DNA from: Ruminococcus sp.
GTDB taxonomy: Bacteria > Bacillota > Clostridia > Oscillospirales > Ruminococcaceae
DNA: 33,939 nucleotides
Assembly (NCBI GenBank): GCA_015066975.1
Contig: SVNI01000012.1
Span: 1-33,939 of the forward strand
Direction: 5' to 3'
Both the position numbers and the translations under genes were made by a program. Below the pieces are notes generated by a model. The model had not been told where the DNA came from. It did no database searches and saw only the letters and a list, made by a program, of their open reading frames with translations. This document shows, piece after piece, positions 27,941 to 33,939 of this stretch (position 1 is the stretch's first letter; each line of letters starts with the position of its first letter).

Positions 27941-28759
27941 TTAGTGGTCTCCTGTAAAATCTTCATACACTTCCGGTTCAGTCACATCCATGGCAGATGT
28001 TGCATTATAGCGCGTTGTTTCCAGATAAGCTTCTGTTCCTTCTGTAATCGCCTGTGCCAAATCTTCGATATGATTCAGAATCCAGCGCGAAGTTGTCACA
28101 TTATCATGAAATTCGACTTCCAGCAGACAGCACGGGCTGACGTTATTGAAAATTTCATATAAATCACGCTGATACTGGTCTTTTACGCCTCTGTCCTCCG
28201 TAGGAGTCACGGAAGCCACACGGTTATAGATATTTTCAGCCAGTGCCAGACTGCCGACAATATCCGTATTGTAGAAACATTCTGTTCCCTCGCCGTTGCC
28301 GGATTCTCCGCTGGAATTGCTGTGAATTGCCACATATGCACCACATTTGAGCTTGTTTCCCTGCTTGACTTTTGCCGGAACGTCGTCATCTTCACCGCAT
28401 ATGTAGACCTGAATGCCGTCTTCTTCGAGCATTGTCTTGACACGGCGGGCAATCATCCACATGGCCTTTTCTTCGGTGATATTCTTATCACAGGCATAGA
28501 GATTATCTTCTTGTGTAGAAGGGCTGAGGAATACAGCCATAGAGTTATCAATGACTTCTTCGGTTGTCGGCTGGGTTTCGACAGGCTGGGTCTCCAGACT
28601 GCTGACCGGTTCGGTTTCAGAACCTCTTAATTTTTTTGCACAGGAACTGATGCTGGAAATAATCAGTATCAGCAGAAGAATCAGAACGGCAAAAGCACCT
28701 GCAATTCTGTCCCATCTGGCACGTTTGCGGAGTTCCAGCCAGGTTTCTTTTTTCTGCAT
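27941..28759 (-). CDS. membrane-anchored amidase_3-like cell-wall hydrolase, variant active site
   Basis: This 272 aa protein has a basic N terminus, a membrane helix at about 20-39, a Thr/Glu/Pro linker and then an N-acetylmuramoyl-L-alanine amidase-like domain (about 75-255). Family signs are AYVAIHSNSSG (a zinc His), EDRGVK, and CCLLEVEFHDN with the catalytic-type Glu. The first zinc ligand, normally in a GHGG turn, is replaced by VFLSPSTQEDN, a variant I also know from phage-like and clostridial members. It may still cut peptidoglycan with a changed metal site. A strong promoter precedes it, and queH follows within a few bases. Confidence 0.75.
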   Translation of the reverse strand: MQKKETWLELRKRARWDRIAGAFAVLILLLILIISSISSCAKKLRGSETEPVSSLETQPVETQPTTEEVIDNSMAVFLSPSTQEDNLYACDKNITEEKAMWMIARRVKTMLEEDGIQVYICGEDDDVPAKVKQGNKLKCGAYVAIHSNSSGESGNGEGTECFYNTDIVGSLALAENIYNRVASVTPTEDRGVKDQYQRDLYEIFNNVSPCCLLEVEFHDNVTTSRWILNHIEDLAQAITEGTEAYLETTRYNATSAMDVTEPEVYEDFTGDH

Positions 28760-28811
28760 ATTCCACCTCTTTTTATACTGGTATCAGAAACATCAAAAAG
28801 CATATAAATTA

Positions 28812-28840
28812 ATTATACAACAGAATCCGGCAATTGTCAA
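28812..28840 (-). promoter_or_regulatory. sigma-A promoter of the amidase-queH unit
   Basis: On the minus strand TTGACA (28835-28840) and TATAAT (28812-28817) are 17 bases apart, a full consensus. Confidence 0.9.
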
Positions 28841-28857
28841 CTCCATTCAGCAGTATG

Positions 28858-29691
28858 TCACGAATTTCCTGTATGCATTGCCTGATAAATCTGATTTTTC
28901 GGGACACCTGTTTCTTTTGCAGAAAGCTTTGCAGATGCAGAAGGGCTCATGCCTTCAGAAAGATACCGTTCTGCAAGAGAAACGGCATCTTCCAGCGTGA
29001 AAGCCTCTGTCTGCTTTTGCACGCCGTCCAGAACGAGAACATATTCTCCTCTGGGGGATTTGTCAGTATAATACTGTACGGCTTCTGTGAGGGGCATTCT
29101 TAGGACTTCTTCATGAATTTTAGTCAGTTCACGGCAAAGGGAAATATTTCTTCCGGAATCTGAAATTTCTGCCAAATCGGAAAGTGTTTTACAAAGCTTG
29201 TGAGGGGCTTCATAAAGAACGGCTGTTCTGGATTCGGATTTCAGGTCTTTCAGCATTTCGGAACGCTGTTTCTTCTCGACAGGCAGAAATCCATAGAATA
29301 CAAACTGTTTTGTCGAACCACCGCAGACGGATAATGCTGTTATCACGGCACTTGGGCCGGGAACGGACTGCACCGGAATGCCTCTTTCACGGCAGATTCT
29401 GACGAGTTCTTCGCCGGGGTCAGAAATGCAGGGCATTCCGGCATCTGTCACGACAGCACAGCTTTCTCCTGCCTGAATGCGGTCAGCAATATGATTCATG
29501 ACAGAATCCGTACTATGTTCATGACAGCTCACCAGTTCGGTTTTAATCTCGAAATGTGTCAGCAGTTTCCGGGTAACACGCGTATCTTCGGCAGCAATAA
29601 AATCCACTTCTTCCAGCACTCTGAGCTGTCTCAGGGTCATATCCTCCAGATTTCCGATAGGTGTGCCGGTGACATATAAAATACCGCTCAT
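28858..29691 (-). CDS. rsmI: 16S rRNA (cytidine-1402 2'-O) methyltransferase
   Basis: This 277 aa SAM-dependent enzyme modifies C1402 in the ribosomal P site. It has the tetrapyrrole-methylase fold motifs GILYVTGTPIGNLEDMT at the N terminus, AEDTRVTRKLL, VTDAGMPCISDPG and SVPGPSAVITAL, and the RsmI-type FYGFLP and YEAPHKL. Length is normal. It overlaps the upstream methyltransferase gene by four bases, forming a conserved RNA-modification pair as in other Firmicutes. No clear terminator follows; the amidase promoter begins within 20 bases of its stop. Confidence 0.95.
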   Translation of the reverse strand: MSGILYVTGTPIGNLEDMTLRQLRVLEEVDFIAAEDTRVTRKLLTHFEIKTELVSCHEHSTDSVMNHIADRIQAGESCAVVTDAGMPCISDPGEELVRICRERGIPVQSVPGPSAVITALSVCGGSTKQFVFYGFLPVEKKQRSEMLKDLKSESRTAVLYEAPHKLCKTLSDLAEISDSGRNISLCRELTKIHEEVLRMPLTEAVQYYTDKSPRGEYVLVLDGVQKQTEAFTLEDAVSLAERYLSEGMSPSASAKLSAKETGVPKNQIYQAMHTGNS

Positions 29692-30401
29692 GCGGATTCT
29701 CCTTTCTGATATAAAGATTCGGCCTGTTTGGTCAGTATACCGTTTTCATACATGATGAATGGCTTTTCCATTTGCAGGAAGCGTTTTCCGTCTCTGCGCC
29801 CCTCCAGCAGAAACAGCCATGGCATATCCTGAGCTGTCCGGGAAACGAACTGTAAACGTTTCGGCTCGACACGCGCTTCACGCATGGCGCAGATATAATC
29901 CGGAAGCCGTTCCGGACGACCGCAGATACAAAGCCGTCCGCCGGATTTCAATAATTCTGATGCTTTCCGGCAGATATCCTCCGGCATACAGAATACCCCG
30001 TGACGAGCAATTCTCTGGGCTTCCAGCTCGGCTTCAAATCCCGAACCGCATGGCTGATACGGCGGATTGCAGAGTATCAAATCAAAATTCTTCTCCTCCG
30101 GAGTGAAATTTTTTAAATCACAGCAAACCGGAATGATATGTTCCGCATGACTGAGCTGAATTCCGGCTTTAAGCTGTTCGATTGCCTGTTCCTGAATATC
30201 GACAGCATAGATGACTTTCGGCGGACGGGATTTCTGCATCAGCAGGGGGATAATTCCGCATCCCGTGCCGAATTCGCAGACTTTTTCTTTCTGCTTGTAT
30301 TTTGAAAAATAAGTCAGCAGAAAGGCATCTGTGCCGAATCTGTGCTCCTGCGACGTACAGACAAAAATATTTCCACCGATTGGTTCTTGCTTGAAATTCA
30401 T
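29688..30401 (-). CDS. TrmN6-like tRNA1(Val) adenine methyltransferase
   Basis: This 237 aa class I SAM-dependent methyltransferase has VCEFGTGCGIIPLLM as motif I and CNPPYQPCGSG, the NPPY motif of N6-adenine methyltransferases. The N-terminal HRFGTDAFLL is typical of the YfiC/TrmN6 group that modifies A37 of tRNA(Val), known as YabB in Bacillus next to rsmI. Upstream GGAGGAGG gives a very strong ribosome site. It precedes and overlaps rsmI by four bases, so they are translated together. Confidence 0.9.
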   Translation of the reverse strand: MNFKQEPIGGNIFVCTSQEHRFGTDAFLLTYFSKYKQKEKVCEFGTGCGIIPLLMQKSRPPKVIYAVDIQEQAIEQLKAGIQLSHAEHIIPVCCDLKNFTPEEKNFDLILCNPPYQPCGSGFEAELEAQRIARHGVFCMPEDICRKASELLKSGGRLCICGRPERLPDYICAMREARVEPKRLQFVSRTAQDMPWLFLLEGRRDGKRFLQMEKPFIMYENGILTKQAESLYQKGESA

Positions 30402-30421
30402 GAAATCCTCCTCCGGACAAA

Positions 30422-30449
30422 AAGAAGCCGCCGCAGAGGACAGCTTCTT
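30422..30449 (-). terminator. terminator after the LRR gene
   Basis: On the minus strand AAGAAGC pairs with GCTTCTT (30443-30449 with 30422-30428), with further pairing inside, and five T residues follow. Confidence 0.75.
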
Positions 30450-30472
30450 CTGAAATATTTGAAAATTTGTGA

Positions 30473-32767
30473 TTATTCTGTTGTTCCATCAGGCAGAATA
30501 GTGATGTAACCGTTGATTTCGTTTACATTAACCTCAGTATTATCTGCTCCGACTGCTGTAACATCTCCGTTAAAAGTAACAGCATATTCGCCCGGCTCAA
30601 TGTTTGCCGGAATATCAAATATCAGATACAGAACTGCTCCGCCATTTGCACCTGCTGTCTGGCCTTCGGGGCTTGTGGCAGATACTTTTATTGTCCCTGA
30701 ACTGTTGGCAACATCAAATGTCATAGTATTGTATTCCGTTCCTACTTCAATATTAGTCAGAGAAGGTTCGCGCGGTATAGAAACTTCAAAATTAAAAGCA
30801 GAATATGCTGAACCCTTTTCGTCATCAGCACTTACCGAAATCGGCAGTTTTACACCGGACTGGCCTGCAACAGCAGAAACACTTCCGATTTCCCAAGAAG
30901 CATAAAGTTCTTCGAGAGGAGCTTCTTCAGAAGTTTCCTGTGTTTCTTCTTCAGAAGTTTCCGGAGTTTCTTCTGTTGTGTCCTGTTCATCATGGATGGG
31001 CTGCTGGTCTTCGTGTTCTACGTACGTAGTTTTTCTGAGCTGAATCCAGTCAAAGATATTGACAACACCATCGCCGTTGACATCCGCACCCTTGAACTGT
31101 GCTTCAGTGATAGTCTTTCTGCCATGCAGATAATTACCGAGTGTGTCCAAATCGACAGCTTCGGGCTTCACAATACCGCCCTCGCCATTGATTCTGACAG
31201 TGTTTTCCTTGCAGAATTCCTGAACTGCCGGAGATTCGCTCACAATGTTGATATTTTCATCAACTTCCGGAATGACACCTTCACCATAGCCGACAGCATA
31301 TTCGCCGACTTTCTCAACACTTGCAGGAATTTCGACTTCTGTCAAAGAAGAACAGCCTGCCAGTGCATAACCGTCAATTTTGGTGACAGTCTCCGGAATA
31401 TCAAGTGTTTCGAGAGATTCACATCTGTATAATACATGATTGCTGAGTTTTTCCAGACCTTCGGGAAGTGTGATTTGTGTCAGGGCAGTGCATCCGGCAA
31501 AACTCCAGATACCCAGTTCACTCATACTGCCCTCGAATATAGCAGATGTCAGTGCTGTGCAGTTATAGAAGGCATAACTACCGATAGACTGTACACTTGC
31601 AGGAATGATGATATTTTCCAGAGATTCGCAGTCATAGAATGCATACACGCCGATTTTTTCCACATTCTTCGGAATGTCGATGGACGGCAGACTTCTGCAC
31701 TTGCAGAATGTATATTCATCAATAGAAGTGATTTTGGACGGAAGATTGATGCTCTCCAGTGCTTCGCAGTTATAGAAGGCATAACCTTCAATTCTGGTAA
31801 TGGATTCCGGCAGATTCACTGTTTTCAGCGCGTTACAGCCATTGAACGCGTTTCTTCTGATTCTTGTGATAGAATCCGGAATGACAACATTTTCCAGAGC
31901 GTGGCAATCTTTGAAAAGTTCAACTTCGATATTCTCCATGCCGGAAGATAATGTCACATCACGCAGATACAGGCAGTTATTGAATGCGCCTTCGCCGATA
32001 TTCTGAACTGTATCCGGAATGACAATTTCTTCCAGAGCAGAAAGTTCAAATGCATGGTCACGGATTCTGGTAACGCTTGCAGGGATATTGACTTTTTTCA
32101 GCGCACTGCACTGATAAGCAATCTTATCCGGAATTGTAGTGATACCTTCTGCAAAACTGAGTGTCTGCAAGCTGGTACAAGTCGTAAAAATATAACCGCC
32201 AAACGCATTGACATTACCTGGAACAGTAACTTCTGTCAGAGCCGTGCAGAATGCGAATGCTTCTTTTCCGATATTAGTCAGGGTATCCGGCAGATTAATA
32301 GATTTCAGGGCAGTACAGCTCTCGAATGCGCCTTCTGCAATGTTTTCCACGTTTTCCATACCAGAAACTTCTTCCAGATTGGTGCAGTTACAGAACGCAT
32401 ATGCACCAATTTTATTAACAGTATCTGGAATGGTGACTTTTTTCATCTGGCATTCTTGGAATGATTCCGGATAGAGCACCTGTACAGGAAAATCCGTATC
32501 ACCGTCATTCATTGTTGCCGGAATGGTAATTTCTTCTGCGGTTGTGTTATTACACTTGATAATTTGGACATAGCCAAGCTGGACATACTGAATTGTATAG
32601 TCACCAACTTCATAATATTTACCACTGTTCCAATTGGACGGCACAGCAGAACTCATTGCCTGTGCAGTCAGCGGTTTGATGATGCCTGTGTTTTCCAGCG
32701 CGGGCACACTTCCGGCAAATACCATTGTGAATGCAAGCACACCAGCGGCTATTCTGTTCATCTTCAT
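30473..32767 (-). CDS. secreted BspA-type LRR protein with dockerin-like segment and C-terminal cohesin-like domain
   Basis: This 764 aa protein has a signal peptide (about 1-36, ending AQA). About 17 leucine-rich repeats of the BspA/LRR_5 type cover about 75-490, each of roughly 23 residues with the pattern I-x-x-x-AF-x-x-C-x-x-L. A dockerin-like segment lies near 540-580: ADVNGDGVVNIFDWIQLRK is one full calcium loop and helix (Asp562, Asn564, Asp566, Asp573), but the first loop is degenerate. An acidic TEETPETSEE linker follows. The last 140 residues (about 622-760) look like a cohesin: AVAGQSGVKLPISVS, AFNFEVSI, NTMTFDVANSSGTIKVSA, AVLYLIFDIPANIEPGEY and a final GYITIL. A dockerin plus cohesin would make it an adaptor in a surface scaffold. 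The domain calls are from pattern only. Confidence 0.85.
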   Translation of the reverse strand: MKMNRIAAGVLAFTMVFAGSVPALENTGIIKPLTAQAMSSAVPSNWNSGKYYEVGDYTIQYVQLGYVQIIKCNNTTAEEITIPATMNDGDTDFPVQVLYPESFQECQMKKVTIPDTVNKIGAYAFCNCTNLEEVSGMENVENIAEGAFESCTALKSINLPDTLTNIGKEAFAFCTALTEVTVPGNVNAFGGYIFTTCTSLQTLSFAEGITTIPDKIAYQCSALKKVNIPASVTRIRDHAFELSALEEIVIPDTVQNIGEGAFNNCLYLRDVTLSSGMENIEVELFKDCHALENVVIPDSITRIRRNAFNGCNALKTVNLPESITRIEGYAFYNCEALESINLPSKITSIDEYTFCKCRSLPSIDIPKNVEKIGVYAFYDCESLENIIIPASVQSIGSYAFYNCTALTSAIFEGSMSELGIWSFAGCTALTQITLPEGLEKLSNHVLYRCESLETLDIPETVTKIDGYALAGCSSLTEVEIPASVEKVGEYAVGYGEGVIPEVDENINIVSESPAVQEFCKENTVRINGEGGIVKPEAVDLDTLGNYLHGRKTITEAQFKGADVNGDGVVNIFDWIQLRKTTYVEHEDQQPIHDEQDTTEETPETSEEETQETSEEAPLEELYASWEIGSVSAVAGQSGVKLPISVSADDEKGSAYSAFNFEVSIPREPSLTNIEVGTEYNTMTFDVANSSGTIKVSATSPEGQTAGANGGAVLYLIFDIPANIEPGEYAVTFNGDVTAVGADNTEVNVNEINGYITILPDGTTE

Positions 32768-32856
32768 AATAAAAACCTGCCTCTCTAAAATATAAAAAAT
32801 TTTTCAGAATGTATTTATAAATCCAGCCCCTCTGCAAAACTTATAAATATAATCTT

Positions 32857-32886
32857 ATTATACAGTATGAAATACACATTTGTCAA
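32857..32886 (-). promoter_or_regulatory. sigma-A promoter of the LRR gene
   Basis: On the minus strand TTGACA (32881-32886) and TATAAT (32857-32862) are 18 bases apart; the leader is about 80 bases long. Confidence 0.85.
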
Positions 32887-32904
32887 GTATTTCAGTGAAA
32901 AAAA

Positions 32905-33423
32905 CTAATCTTCTTCCAGAATTTTCGGTGCTTCGGCATTGAGTTCAGCAATTTTTTGATTTTTTCTTTCAATTCTGTATTCCCGACTCTCAAGAAAATT
33001 CCAGACAGCGAGAATTAGAACCAGAAAAGCCGGGAATCCTATCGGCAGAAGCCTGTTCTGATACAGTTCGCTGACGGGTTTCATACTTTCGCCAATGCCG
33101 GAAAAATTCTGGTCAGCATAGGCGCAGAATTTTCTTAACACAGTCATACAGCAGACAGTCCCGGCAATATCCAGAATCCCAGAAATCAGATTCAGCATAT
33201 ACAATTTTGATTTTTTTCCGATAAAACAGCAGATGACAGAAATTAAAATCAGTCCTGCCCCCAGAAACATCCAGAAGCTGTAAACACCAAAAATTTCCGG
33301 ATAATTTCCTTCTCTGACATTATATTTCCAGCCGGATGCTGAAAGCATTGCCATAAAGCCCGGAAATATCACTGCCGTGAGAATCAGAAGTATTTCCAAA
33401 CAGATTCTGATAAATTTTTTCAT
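32905..33423 (-). CDS. four-helix membrane protein of unknown function
   Basis: This 172 aa protein starts MKKFIRICLEILLIL and has four hydrophobic segments (about residues 8-30, 45-65, 75-95 and 128-148) and a charged cytosolic tail rich in Glu/Lys. AGAAGGGG precedes the ATG at 33423; an in-frame start 25 codons upstream would run into the spoIVB promoter region and is rejected. No family recognised. It is divergent from spoIVB, and the LRR promoter lies just behind its stop. Confidence 0.7.
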   Translation of the reverse strand: MKKFIRICLEILLILTAVIFPGFMAMLSASGWKYNVREGNYPEIFGVYSFWMFLGAGLILISVICCFIGKKSKLYMLNLISGILDIAGTVCCMTVLRKFCAYADQNFSGIGESMKPVSELYQNRLLPIGFPAFLVLILAVWNFLESREYRIERKNQKIAELNAEAPKILEED

Positions 33424-33452
33424 AAATTTCCCCTTCTGTATTTTATTCACTC

Positions 33453-33481
33453 TGATAAATCTGCCGTGTCCGGTGATACTA
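33453..33481 (+). promoter_or_regulatory. candidate forespore (sigma-F/G-like) promoter of spoIVB
   Basis: TGATA (33453-33457) and GATACTA (33475-33481) are 17 bases apart, close to the forespore-type -10 CATACTA. No sigma-A promoter is seen. The match is short and uncertain. Confidence 0.3.
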
Positions 33482-33484
33482 ATC

Positions 33485-33504
33485 CTGTGCATCATCATGC
33501 ACAG
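33485..33504 (+). promoter_or_regulatory. hairpin in the spoIVB leader
   Basis: An eight-base perfect stem (33485-33492 with 33497-33504) with a four-base loop ends six bases before the ribosome site AGGTGA. It could tune initiation. Confidence 0.5.
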
Positions 33505-33518
33505 AAAGCAGGTGAATC

Positions 33519-33939
33519 ATGAACATTCACAGAAGCATCAAATCCGGAATTCTGGCACTGAGTGCCATACTCTGCACCCATCCGGTATGCAGGGCATTCT
33601 ACTGTGCCGGACATCTGGCAGATTCGTATTATGTAAAAAACGGCGAAACACTGGAAGTCTCCCATTGTATCGGGGCTGTACCGGCTTCCGGCATGGCGGT
33701 ATCTGCCACGCAACTGAAATTATTCGGCATCTTTCCAGTCAAGGAAGTGGCCGTTCAGCCCTCAGAAGAAGTCATGCTTGTGCCGTGCGGTCAGCCGTTC
33801 GGAATGCGTATGCTGATGAACGGCATTATGGTTATCGGCTTCGGAGAAGTGGAATCCGAAACAGGCGGATGTTGTCCGGCGGTTTCGGCAGGCATCCGGG
33901 AGGGCGATATGATTACAGCCGTCAATCATGAAACACTGA
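33519..33939 (+). CDS. spoIVB: stage IV sporulation protein B, 5' part only
   Basis: The first 140 codons are visible; the gene runs off the window. SpoIVB is a forespore-made serine protease (family S55) that crosses into the intermembrane space and triggers sigma-K processing. The visible part has a hydrophobic N-terminal anchor or signal segment (about 8-30) and then the start of a PDZ domain: LVPCGQPFGMRMLMNGIMVIGF and PAVSAGIREGDMITAVN, the SpoIVB pattern. The catalytic Ser lies beyond the window. The start ATG has AGGTGA three bases upstream, a close spacing. A gene of this kind says that the host is a spore-forming lineage. Confidence 0.85.
   Translation, partial: MNIHRSIKSGILALSAILCTHPVCRAFYCAGHLADSYYVKNGETLEVSHCIGAVPASGMAVSATQLKLFGIFPVKEVAVQPSEEVMLVPCGQPFGMRMLMNGIMVIGFGEVESETGGCCPAVSAGIREGDMITAVNHETL

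Overview
The window looks like chromosome from a low-GC, anaerobic, fermentative Bacillota of the Ruminococcus / Oscillospirales type. Supporting signs are dockerin and cohesin modules on secreted proteins, a SpoIVB-type sporulation protease gene, a CIRCE heat-shock operator, pyruvate phosphate dikinase, the [FeFe]-hydrogenase maturase HydF, and a Na+-type ATP synthase rotor subunit. The genus is an inference from gene content. No tRNA, rRNA, CRISPR array, insertion sequence or integrase was seen.

Left region (1-6.3 kb): the F1Fo ATP synthase operon, atpE(partial)-atpF-atpH-[DUF6440-like]-atpA-atpG-[Imm1-like]-atpD-atpC, closed by a hairpin terminator. Two small AT-rich genes unrelated to ATP synthase sit inside the operon in the same direction. 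The c subunit carries two carboxylates at the ion site, which points to Na+ coupling.

Region 6.3-8.3 kb: a small accessory block. Two minus-strand genes (a short basic protein and a hydrophobic Gly/Ala-rich protein) stand opposite an XRE-family regulator. The divergent region holds a 13-bp near-palindrome in both promoters and a 23-bp-arm hairpin. An ECF-transporter S component follows on the minus strand.

Region 8.3-14.3 kb: a plus-strand operon hydF - fluC(crcB) - unknown - GH3 glycosidase from one clear promoter, then a minus-strand membrane-anchored protein of unknown function and a mostly gene-free stretch with a strong two-way terminator.

Region 14.3-27.3 kb: ppdK (minus), then plus-strand units: a secreted serine hydrolase of the beta-lactamase/PBP fold with a PE-rich repeat linker and dockerin; htpG under a perfect CIRCE; a GtrA-like membrane protein and a hotdog thioesterase; glycogen phosphorylase and a cytosolic GH13 enzyme, which together would degrade glycogen and maltodextrins; and a secreted CAP protein with a cysteine-rich repeat tail.

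Right region (27.3 kb to end): minus-strand genes amidase_3-like - queH, rsmI and a TrmN6-type methyltransferase, a large secreted BspA-type leucine-rich repeat protein carrying both a dockerin-like segment and a C-terminal cohesin-like domain, and a four-helix membrane protein. The start of spoIVB on the plus strand runs off the window. The most unusual items are the LRR-dockerin-cohesin protein, the dockerin-bearing serine hydrolase, and the orphan immunity-like gene inside the ATP synthase operon.
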